From contig NC_066316.1 of NCBI RefSeq assembly GCF_022539315.1, forward strand, positions 52,391,994 through 52,455,993: 64,000 bases of DNA. The letters run 5' to 3'. The translations under genes and the position numbers were made by a program. The notes beneath the pieces were generated by a model that saw nothing but the letters and a program-made list of their open reading frames with translations, was not told where the DNA came from and did no database searches. The stretch is from Serinus canaria (Eukaryota > Chordata > Aves > Passeriformes > Fringillidae). The number at the start of each line of letters is the position of its first letter. The first letter of the stretch is position 1. This document shows, one piece after another, positions 36,201-46,700 of the stretch.

Positions 36201-39200
36201 TTCTAGGGTTTTAGGCTGAATTTGTTATTTCAGTCTTCTTGGAAAAAGTAGGCTAATAAACCATCTGATAAGTGGTCCCTTTGACAGCATAATGTGGGCA
36301 GCAGGCTCTGTTCCAAAGCCTGCTGAAGTGAATGAAAAGATTCCCCTTGACCTCCCTGATCCCTGGATTATAAACTGAATGCGTGACTGCACAGTTTGCC
36401 TGGCACAACCCAAATGCAGGGGTTTTCTGCAAGGGGTGGGGCTCTCCACGTACCTCTCTGCTTTTCAGTTTGTGTTACTGATCCTGTGTCTCCGTGATCA
36501 GATCAGATCAGCCCTACAATAGGGCTAAAACCTGGTTTGGCAAGGAAAAAACCCAAACAAAACAAAAAATACACTGAAATCAGAGTGACTGCAAGAACCA
36601 AGACAAAGGTGCAATTACTTTGCATTAGTAGTCCCATGCTTGGTATCTCAAGATTCGTGAAGAGCATAATGGTTTTATCTAGCAAAAAAGTTTGAAAAGA
36701 GAGAGCTGTGTGTTGTAAGAGAGGTGAGAAGTTTTGTGGCACCATGACTGGTGTGAGATCCACCTCCTACAGTGGCTCTCTGTGCCCTGGTGATGCAGGA
36801 CTGGTTTGCTCCTCAGTGAGCAAGACACAGGTGTCTGCTGCACTTCCAATACTACAGAGGAATATTCCTCCCAAGTTTGCTGTCAAAAATGTCTAGAAAC
36901 AGAAGGACCTGAGTCATAGGAGTAGAAGGTTCAAAGGGAAATGAGGATTGGGAAGTGTGTGTTTTTGTAGAATGAGTTGTGTTTTAGTCCAGCTGAGCTG
37001 TAACCAAAGTGCCTTGCTTAAGCATCTGCTTAATTCCTATGGAAAGAGAGTGGACAGCATAGAGAAATTATTAAGAAAATCAAGAGAATAACTGAGAACT
37101 AGAAAGGGGGAGTAAGCAAAATAAGATAGAAACAGGGTCTTTAACTTACCAGCTGTGGATAGACTCATGCAATTCACAGTGCAGGAAAGAGGCTTTAGTC
37201 TCCTTGCTTCCATGGTGTTCCTTTCAAAGGGCATTGCCCATCCTGTTGCAGAAGAGTGAGAGTGATGCTAAAATATGAGACATTTCTGAACCTTTCAACC
37301 TCATTTGTTGTGAGGCATGGCCCTTATACAAATTTGGCACTGGATATTGTATCTACCTAAAATTTCCAGTGCTTCCAGCTGCAGGTGCTATCCCTAGTTT
37401 TCCTTCTGTGCTGTCAGGTTACAGGTGCTGGTAAGCAGCTGCTCCCTTTCAGTGTGGGGCTGTGGCTCTTTCAGTGGTGTTGGTGGGATGGGCAGTACTG
37501 CTGTTTGTCAGGAGAGACCCCACTCTGGAATACATCTAAACTCAGAGAACTAATAATGAAAATATTGGCCTCTTGAATAGGATCAGACTGTTCTCCCTCT
37601 TAATTAAGAAAGAAAGAAAACCAGGTGTGTGTGTGGGAGAGTCCAATGGGACAGCTCCTGTTCACAGACCCAATCTGTTCTTGTCTGCATGTCATCATTT
37701 GGACTGCTCTCCAGTCTGTTCCTGAGCAGAACAAACTGGAAATGGCTTCTATTTCTTACTTGTGTTGAACTGCAGCTGTACTTGGACAGCTTTTGAAAGT
37801 TTTGATGAAGTCCTTCAGGAGTTAAACTGAACCCAAAACAAATACTGCTGCAGCTCCCTGCTCCTGGATATAAGTAATTTTAAAACCTGTGGAAGAAAGC
37901 ATCATTAACAAAGCATCGCTCCAACCCATAAGCAACAGTTTTTCTTTGCATCCCAGCTGATCCAGTGTTCCAAGGAAGCCTTGAACAGGAAGTGCAAGCC
38001 CTTCAACATTTTGAGACAGAGACTATAGGCAAGAGAAATCACTACTGTGAAGAAGCAGTCCCTGCAAAGCGTATAGTTCAAACTGAAGTGTGTGTTTGTT
38101 ATCTCCATGTGAAGTCTTTCATCCAGTAACACTATTGTTTCCTCCAAGGACAAAGCCTGGATGTTGTGGATGAGTGTCACATATGTGCTTGACTGGGTGC
38201 CAAATTCTTCCCCCCTTCTCCCTGTGCTGCCAGTGTTTGGCAATATGAAGAGCCAAATCAGCAGATATCGTGCCTGCCCTGGGCACATGAGTGTCTCTGC
38301 TCTTCAAGTAAATGTTCAAATATAGTTTTTAAAGACAATGTGAATCTCTAATAGATTTCTCTTCACCTAAATCTGAAAGAGTGTGATTCAATGATCCATG
38401 AATGCCCAAGGTTGAACCTGAGAGCTGCCCTTTCACAGATGAAGTTGCAGAGATTCACTGCTATTTTACTGAAGGATTTAAAAATGTGTTTGAGCTGAAC
38501 TTATTTACCAGAGATGGAGGAAAAAGATGCTTAAGCTCTTACTGGAACAAGTAATTTTGCTAGGGAGGAGGTGAATACACATGGACATACCTGGATATTT
38601 TTTTATCCAGAGATGCCAATTCACTACTGATTTGGTCGACTGCTGTTTTAAAATGTCCTTTAAAATCAGTTGTGGAAAGAAAGAAGTGCACAAAGGTTTA
38701 AAGTCAAAGGAATGTGACAAAGGGAGAAGGGAAGGTGTCTTTTCTAATAAGGTCTTTTCTGATTCTTCCTAGGTGCTCTTAGGTCTGCCATGACCATGGT
38801 ATTTTGTTGGGGAGTGCATTGGTTTTTTATCCTTCTTCTAGTGCTGTCAATAGACAGTGAAGGGCTGAACCAGCTTCCCTATGCCTTTTTAAAAATGCAA
38901 ATTTCATTTGTTTCTAATGTTTTCTTTTTCCCTCAGAAAAAAAAAAAGAATCCTTCTCTAAGATATTTCTGTCCCTTGCAAGGGGGAAGTGTAATTTGTG
39001 CCTTCTCCTGTTTCCATTACTGAAACAGCCCGGGAAGAAATCTAACTGGAAGCAGCCTTATGAGTATTTTCTTAAGACTTTTCAATCAGCCAAGCAGGTC
39101 ACAAAAGCTGTGAAGGAGGACCACCTTCTTCCACCAAGCACCAATCCAGATTTGTAGTCTGCTTTTTTGTTGTGGTTCTTGTATACTGATCTTTGATAAG

Positions 39201-40260
39201 GCAGTGACATCTTACTAACCACAGATAGGATTCAGTTTTGCACCCCTGGCACAGCAGAATGTGAACATTAATTCTCTCCATAGACTCTGATTTTCAGCTC
39301 TGTTTTTTGGCTTGAATTGAGTAGGAATGCAAGGCAGAGGCAATGGAAGAGGCAGAGGAAGAGAAAACTAACCATACATTTTAAACTTAAAGGCAGTAAA
39401 TCTGATGTTAATACACTCAGGAGGAGAGTCAGGATAGCTGTACTGTCCTGTAACAGAGGGTGAAATGCATCCTCTCTCCACTCAAAACAAGTAGTGTACA
39501 CAGGCTTCCCCTCTCCCACAGGGTGCCTTTTCCACCGTCCCCTTCTCCAGCCAGCTTTGCTGACAGGGAAAGGCATTTAAAAAAGGACTGGTCTGGTTTA
39601 CTACTTAACACCAAGTTCAGCCTCTGCACAGAGCTCCCTGTGTTCAAAGTTACACATCCAAAAATATGCACACTCAGACAATATCTCATGATGGTGTGAT
39701 TTATAAAATGTGGTAGCAATCTTGAAAAGGGTGTCAGTGGAGTCCTGCCTGCCTTAGGAAGGCAGAGGGCAGAAGGAAGAAGGGGGGGCTCTTTGGGCTC
39801 CCTTCCAAAGCAGGAATCCATGACTGATAGCAAAAGCAGCTGCCATGATTCCAGCCTCTCTCCTCTCCTAGATGACAGCAATGCAATATAAGCAGCAGGA
39901 CACGTCTTCCTTCCTTGATTGGGGTCAAGCTCCTCTCTGAATTTCCACTGCTGAGTACTTTAATGACTCTGTAATTTCTGGTCTTACTTTACCAACTCTA
40001 AGAGCAGACCCTCCCTTTCCTTCTCCCTCCTGGAGGAAACCAAGTTGTGCAAGAGCAGCAGTAGTTGTGGAGAAAGGAAATGGAGAATTGCTTTTTAGGA
40101 AGGACAAATTGCTGAGAGGTCTAGTGGGGATGTATATCCTATACTGCAGGACTGTATATCCTGTACTACAGGGCTGGTGAGAAAGTACCCATATGGATTG
40201 TGGGAAGGAAGGAAGGAAGGAAAGAAAGATTTTGGTTTTTTTTCATCCTCCTCCAAATAG
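33210..40260. other. LTV1-ZC2HC1B interval; probably includes unrecognised 5' part of ZC2HC1B
   Basis: No exon could be assigned. The first zinc finger of ZC2HC1B (human CEVCGRRF-type motif) should lie in this interval if the gene is intact, but no convincing match was found on the + strand. It contains one CR1 tail (35,636-35,700), an A-run at about 35,225, a (GATCA)3 at 36,496-36,511 and a (GGAA)n at about 40,204-40,222. Confidence 0.5.
35636..35702 (+). mobile_element. short CR1-type 3' tail
   Basis: GGGAGGGTTGGATTTGATAG then TTCTTGGGTCCTTTCCAGCT and a decayed TGCTGTAATCCTATGGA, the 3' end phrase of avian CR1 elements, + orientation. Its 5' part is not recognisable. Confidence 0.55.
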
Positions 40261-40322
40261 AGCCCAAAACTCCCCATTCTCCTCTGAAGTTCCAGGTGTC
40301 CCTGCTGCACCCCTGAAGCCAG
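40261..40322 (+). CDS. ZC2HC1B: possible ZC2HC1B exon, Pro-rich linker
   Basis: A strong pyrimidine tract and acceptor (cctccaaatag) precede 62 bases with donor GTATCT. In the only frame that joins to the finger exon it reads AQNSPFSSEVPGVPAAPLKP and then the split codon G|AC (Asp), echoing the Pro-rich linker and NPD before the human finger. Support is phase, position and composition only. Confidence 0.4.
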
Positions 40323-43300
40323 GTATCTGCACTGTCTCATCCTCCCTTCCCCTGTGCTCAGAACTATTTTGCCCATGCTGCTGGTCTGGAGCAGGCTTTT
40401 GGTGGCTGCTTGGGCCATATTTTCAGTGTTGTTACTGAGAGAAACAATTTATAAACACGCTGTATCTTTAGTATTAAGGTAAGGACACTTGGGCTGCTTT
40501 TGTAATGGGCACTGGACATGGAGGAAGGGTCTGAGAACATCAAGGGCAGTGTGATGGCTGAAAGTGATTGCACTGACCCTGAACTCTGATTGCTGATTGC
40601 AATGAGTTGGATTGTACCTGCCATAACAGCTGCTGAAGAGCTTTTAGCAGAATCAGAGCAGTAATACTGTCAAAAGAGTTTTTAGAAAGCACCACTTCAT
40701 GCTCTTCACAATGCTGCTTCACACCCAGAAACCTGGCTCTTGGATGTGCCTCAGCTGGCGGGGAACAACTGCTCCAGCAGTGTTTTGCTAAACCACAGAA
40801 TCAATTAGGTTGGAAAAACCTCTGAGTTCATTGATTCCAACCTATGATGAATGTCCTTGCCACTGCCCACCTGGACAGTCACTGGTGTGTAGTAATCTGT
40901 GTGCAGAATTTACTCCAGAAAGCCTCCTGGTAATATCCCTTAGCCAGGCACCAGCCAGGAAGCAGCAGACTTCCCCGTGGTGTGAGTCTGGTTGACCTAC
41001 AGGACACTCAGCTCCCCTCAGAAGCAAGGCACCCACAACAGCCCCCCTTCTTTTGTTACCTGTATTTGTTATCCCTCTGGCTGCCTGCACTGATCTGGGA
41101 CACCCCCAGTCAGAGCTGCTTCTCCACTGTCATCTGCCTGACCCCCAGGATCCAAGGCTTCACATCTATCTTGTAAGGGCCCTTGGGAAGGCAAGGGAAG
41201 CCAACAGGGAATTCTTCTGCCTCCCTGAGCAGGGACCTGTTTCTATTTCCCTCCTTTTAAGTCTCCTCCTTCAGCTTGATGGCAAGAGAGGCAGAGCTCC
41301 TCAGACTCCTGCTAATCTTCCATCCACTGCATTTCTCTCAGGGATGGAAGGGTACAATTCTATCAGTCTACATCTCTTTTGCACTCTCTGATACTTCTCA
41401 GCCTCCCCACCTCCTCTTTAGGCTCTGCCACAGGCTGAGCAGGTCATCCACATGTTCACAGTGCATGCAGGTGTCTTTCCCACTATCCTCCAGCACTTAG
41501 CACCGGGCTCAGACACTCCCTGCAGCCAGAGGCCTGGATACTCACACACTTATTGAGGAGCTCTGTTCAGACTAGTTAATTGTGAGGTTAGGAATGGGTA
41601 GGGCTAGGACAAAGATAATAAAATCTGCTTTTATTAATCCCCAGGATGTATTCCTGAAAGCAATTACTGTTTGCAGGGTTAATACCATAAGCATGCATTT
41701 GAGTGTCCCAAGTGTTTTTCTAGAGGAAGGTTTTGTAGCTCTGCTAAGTTTGTTCTTTGGAAGCTGATGGGAATTCACCGTGGGCACCTGCTGGTGGAGC
41801 CAAGTGTTGAACTGCATCTTGAGTGCTCCAGAAAAGCAGGGGAATTCTTCTCCTGTAGTGTATAAAGTGTGACACAACCTGCTCCTTTCTCTCTGTCAGA
41901 CTGTATCCAATGTCCACTGCGCTCTCAAAGGTTTGCTGAGGCTCCACCACACAGGGACATGGAGTTTTGTGGAAAGCAAGCTGTCGGTCATGCTGCAAAC
42001 TCCCCCAGGCAGGCTTTGGTAAGCAAACACAGCCACACTTGTCTTGTCCTGGATGCAGATTTGCTAAACTGTAATTTGTGGGCCAGTAAAGGCCTATTTT
42101 AATACAAAAATGGAAATTCCAGGGAAGCTGATAAACTCTTATAACAAAACACATGCTGAATATCACCCGGGAATTGCCCATAACTGGAGCTCTTTTTCTG
42201 ATTAAAAAAGTGACAGAATATGACAGTACAAAAGCTTGGGGGCAACAACTTCTTCAGACTCTTCTGGAGTTATATTCCAGGGTAACAGCTGTAGAGAATC
42301 AGAAACCTGGCAGCTTCTGCAGTACTTTGAGAAAGCTCTTCCTGTTCTTTAGGGCTCCCTGCTGTTGGAAGGTTTGCTATTCCCTGGTCACTAGACACAA
42401 GACCAAAGGGCAGAGCCCCTTGGGGGAATCAGAAAAGTAGAGCTAACCATCAGTGTCTTGAAGTGAGATCCTGTTTTGCTATAGAAAAGAGAATATAAAG
42501 AAAAGAGAATCTAAACAGTTCCTTTAGGAGAGTACTGCTGGTTAGGGGGGATTTTGTTTATTTTTTTTTTTAAGATGTTGAAAAATCTTGTTACTCTTTC
42601 ACCTATTCAGAGCAGGAAAAATGACTTGCAAATGTGAGAGGGTGCACCTTTGGCCTGTTCCTTCCTAGCCCTGCTACTGCTTCAGCAGCAGTTTGGAGAG
42701 TTTTCCCTAGGGTCTATAAGCTTGGTGCTGGAGTTAAATGATGATTGTGCATCTTGTTTTACTAGGACAAGCAACCATTGACTGGGAGAAAAACTCCAAC
42801 ATTAACACCTGCTGTGTTTGCACTTCTGGAGAGAATACTATATGGGAAACGTAAGCCAGGCAAAGAGTTCATTTAGTCATATTATGTGTTTCTTATGACA
42901 AACCTTGAGGTATTTGAGGTGAGGGAGGCATTTTTTAAAGCAGATCCTAGGCTTTGGAATCCTGTTTTCTGATAGAATAATGTAGAATTATAAAGTTTGA
43001 ATTTTTTTGCTCGGCTTTTTTTTTTTTGCAAGTCTTGACATGAAATCCTGAACTTATTTCAGCACAACACTTGGTATAACTGAGAAAGGACAAAAATTTC
43101 CAAGGGGATGTTGTTGGTAATGAATGGCTATCCTGGTCATTATCTTGATCCCTTGTGTGGACTGTATGCACAGAGATTTTCATTTGGGTCCTCAAGAGAG
43201 ACCTCAGGATTTAGAGGTCCTCAAACAGAAGTATCTATATAGACAGACCTAAAATATAGAGTCTGGCTTTGAGGTTCTTTTTGCCCATAAAGAACTCCAT

Positions 43301-43783
43301 AACCTTTACTCTTCAACTTTGAGATTTATTCCATCCTTTTTACCTCAAGTCCATTTAGGTGAGGTACAAAGTTTTGTGTGGTTTTTTTTCCAAATGCCCT
43401 TGATGATTCAGCTTTAAAATTAACATCACCACTTCCTCGAAATAGTTCCCTCTAAGCAGGATACCACATAATATGTTTTCTAGGAACCAATGCTACTGGT
43501 AATCATGACCTGTATCAGTCTATGTTTAGAAGATTTTTTTTAAAATGTTATTTTAAAGGTTATTTGTAGTATAAACTGTGAGTTATAATACACACTGCTC
43601 CTTGTATCAGTATCTTTGATCCCTATATTTCTAAGGTTTGTGAATTTATGTAGATTATTATGTTTTATGGCAAGTAAATTTCAAAAATAATGATCTGCAG
43701 AGACCTCTTCAGAACCACCAAAGAAAACACGAAAATCTAGGAGTGTATCTGCTGGGAAAAGATCCTCAGGAAAGTCTGGGTAA
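40261..43783 (+). CDS. ZC2HC1B: ZC2HC1B (FAM164B), divergent C-terminal exons (partial gene)
   Basis: Join seen: 40261-40322 (weak), 41900-42018, 42766-42850, 43701-43783. Splice phases agree at every junction (1, 0, 1). The protein reads ...VPAAPLKP-DCIQCPLRSQRFAEAP..., then DKQPLTGRKTPTLTPAVFAL and a short basic tail ending AGKRSSGKSG-stop. From memory the human protein has PSLNPDYIQCPYCMRRF, a GPKKEPTVTSAVGALL stretch and a Ser/Lys-rich end, so the exon order and landmarks match. Position between LTV1 and PLAGL1 on the + strand is the human order. In the C2HC finger the second Cys is Arg (CGC) and the His ligand aligns with Asp, so the finger probably cannot hold zinc. ZC2HC1B is poorly characterised. 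The N-terminal exons were not found; the gene may be rapidly diverging or decaying. Confidence 0.65.
40795..40870 (-). mobile_element. CR1 3'-end fragment, reverse orientation
   Basis: ACAGAATCAATTAGGTTGGA, AAAACCTCTGAGTTCATTGA, TTCCAACC: the reverse-oriented CR1 terminus with its decayed ATTCTGTG repeat. The 5' side fades after about 75 bases. Confidence 0.6.
41900..42018 (+). CDS. ZC2HC1B: ZC2HC1B exon with degenerate C2HC finger
   Basis: Acceptor ctctctgtcag, donor GTAAGC, 2 + 39 codons. Reads CIQCPLRSQRFAEAPPHRDM then EFCGKQAVGHAANSPRQAL. IQCP, RF, E and FC are at family spacing, but the CPxC second Cys is Arg and the His position is Asp (a His sits two residues earlier). Confidence 0.68.
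42766..42850 (+). CDS. ZC2HC1B: ZC2HC1B exon, PTxTxAVxALL motif
   Basis: Acceptor gttttactag, donor GTAAGC. DKQPLTGRKTPTLTPAVFAL then LERILYGK; the TPTLTPAVFALLE core corresponds to the conserved EPTVTSAVGALLQ block of ZC2HC1 proteins. Confidence 0.68.
43701..43783 (+). CDS. ZC2HC1B: ZC2HC1B probable last coding exon
   Basis: Acceptor atgatctgcag; C|AG makes Gln, then TSSEPPKKTRKSRSVSAGKR and SSGKSG-TAA. The TAA overlaps a perfect donor (TCTGG|GTAAGA), so the exon could instead splice onward. Confidence 0.6.
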
Positions 43784-46700
43784 GAAATAATTATAAATTT
43801 TTATTTCAATATTATAATGTAAAAAGAACTTGTTTGCTTTGGTTATATAGAATATCCTGTTGCAGTATTTGCAGTATGAACTCCCTTGTGTTAATTGAAG
43901 TAATCAGTTTCACTGAAACCAGTTGCAGAGCTCCTCAGGAGCCCAGTGTAGGCTGCTGAGAATACTAATTTTGGTGTTGAATGTTCTTTGATTTGGAACA
44001 GCCCCATGCCAAATGGGCAGTGACTGTGCTCTGCTGTACCAGACATCTCAGGAGGATTTGCTACTCAATAGTGCAAACCCCTCCAGCAGATCTTGTGCTC
44101 TTACAGTGTGCTTCCATTGTCCAAGTGTGGAAGATCCCAGCATTCATTTCAGTAATAACTATGTCAGGATGACAGTGTGGAGGTTCTTCCTCCTCCTTAA
44201 TGTTTTGTTTCCCAGACCATGATGTTCGGTGCTCCTGCTCCTCAGACCATGCAGTCTCTGGAATTCCCATCTCTGGACATGCCAAGCCATGTCAGAGCAG
44301 CAAGGAGCCCTTCCAGCCCTTGTTTAAGGTGGTTGTGGTGCTGTTGCTCAAGAGGATGGCTCAGATGGTCAGCATCTTGCACCCCTCTGAAATGTATCCA
44401 ACTGCAGAACCTGAGTCCTTAGCAGGAAATATGGCCAAGAATGATTCCCTGTAGCTGGCAAGGTATTTTGAGCCTGGGAGAGATGCTTGTGAGAGTCCTT
44501 GGAGCATGGGATGAAAGGAATGTGCACAAAACAGCTGCAGAGACTCACAGAGTTGTTGCAGACTCCTCTGTGTGCAGTTTTACTGTCCTTGGTTGCTGCT
44601 GGTCAGTGGCTGGACCCCTCAGCTGTGGGGAAGACTGCAGTGGGCAGGGGAATGTCCAGTCCACAGTGGTATTATCAGCTCTACCCACCTCCTTGCCTTT
44701 GCCAGCCACAGGAAAACTGCTCTCAGTACCCTGTGGTGTCACCTGTGTTACCTGGGACCTTGTGAACAGCACAGTAACTCCTCTGGTTAGCACACAGGGT
44801 CTTGCAGACCACCAACAGGAATTTAGTGATACCATCACCATTCTCAAGGTTTAGTCACTGAATTCTGAAACCTGGGGCTTGACACCTCCTTTCCCTGGGG
44901 ATACTGGCTATTCCAGGTATCACTGGGGTTGTAGTTGCAGAGGTCTGGGACAGCCACTGCCCCCAGTGGGTCCCTGGGACAGACATCCACACTCACATCT
45001 GAAATAGAGAGCAGTGGAACTGTGAAAAAAACCGGTCTAGGTGAGCTTGCAGGTGCTGGGTGTTGGCAACTGCTGCTGCATTTTCTGAAAAACTTGAGCT
45101 TTGCCAAGTGCTTTACAGAGCACTTTGGGCAGGTGAGAAATCAGTTTCAGAGCTACCCACGAGCCTATTTTAGCTGAGAAAGGAGATGTGAGAAACTGGC
45201 TTTGAGTGGTGCAAATAAAAGGTCCCATCCCTAAAGTGCCTGGAAATGGTTTCCAGGATGAGCTGCTCCATCACCTTCCCACGAATACAGGTTTAATCTT
45301 CTTGGAGAAAATAGAGTAAAATATAAAAGCTCTTTCTATAATAAGAAATAGCAAGTATATGGCTTGTTGCTGTTTCTAGACCCCAAGTGGACAACAGAAG
45401 ATAAGAGTGACAGGTCGGCAAGGATGTGTTCAGGCTTTCTGCTGACACATTATGGAAGATCTTAAGCAACGCAATTTTTCAGCACCAGTTCCCCCTGAAA
45501 TGCTACAGCTACCAATAAAATAAGCAAACTGCAATTCATTGGCTCAGGTTTAGTTGGGGCTTTTTCTCTCTAGGCTACAAATCTTATTATGTTATCCTGT
45601 TTCAAGTTGTGGGATTATTTGCATCCACTGCCAAGATTTAATTAAATGATTGCCTAGAGGGGTGCACATTACCAGCAGTTCATTCAATGGTTTTTACAAA
45701 ATGTAGGAAGATGCAATACCATGTGATTTTCTTTTTCTTTGCCCTAATGCTTTGATATATTGAACAAGACAAGTGGACATTGTGGAAGTTCATGTGAATA
45801 TTTAATGGAATCTTCCAGTAAACAATAAATGATAGTGATACATGATAAATGGCCATGTATGCTGTGCATCTCTTCAAACCACTTTCAGTTCAGACTAAAA
45901 CCAAATCTCATTCTTGCATTAAACACTTCAGTTGCTTTTAAAAATTCATCAACAAGACAGAAATGTTGTAGAAGTATATCCCTTAGTTTTTTGGTCACTT
46001 GATCCACTGTCAGCCTTGGATCACCTTCCACAAACTTACAGTGATGCAAAAAGTAGGGGCTTTTTAGCCCAGTAATTTTCAGTAAGACTTTCAATTAAAA
46101 TCCATAAGAAATTTTCTTACCTATTAAATGCTCATGAAGTAAATGAAGATGAAAAGTAGTTGGACATGGCAGTAATAAATACCATATTTTAAATAGTTTT
46201 AATTTAACTACTTGGACTCTAGCTAATAATGATTAGATGGATACAGAAAGGATGACACTGAAGCAACTGTAACTCCTAGAGTTAGAAAAAGCAGGCATGA
46301 CAGTAGCCCCAATATATTAAAACAGTGACTTTTTTTCAGTCCAGGAAGAAGAGGGAAAAAACCCCAAACCCATTCCGAACTATACTGTGCAATGTTACCA
46401 CAGTTGCTTTCTTTAACAACCAAATAAATGAATCCTCAAATTCAGAGCAAGTTTTACTCTATTTGTTGTTGAGTGTGTGTGTCCCCATTATTTTCTGTCT
46501 GTTTATAGAAGTGTAGGATTTCATAGCTTAGTTTCCAGTATCTTACCAAAAAAAAAAAAAAAAAAAAACAAAAAAAAACATATATATTGGATTTACTTGT
46601 GATTACATAGAGGATGCAGTCTTTTGTTCCATGTAGTATAATTTTAGCTTCTTGACATTATTTCAGCAGGTTCAGGTCTTTTTTCTTCTTTCATAAAAAG

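Noticed and set aside
39460..39699. Open frame with SFADRERHLKKDW, loosely like the first ZC2HC1B finger region
   Set aside because: No CxxC pair before it, no acceptor or donor in phase, and the similarity is a few residues only.
44441..45107. Open frames of 80-137 codons on both strands
   Set aside because: Moderately GC-rich sequence gives long frames in several phases at once; no family motif or exon borders.
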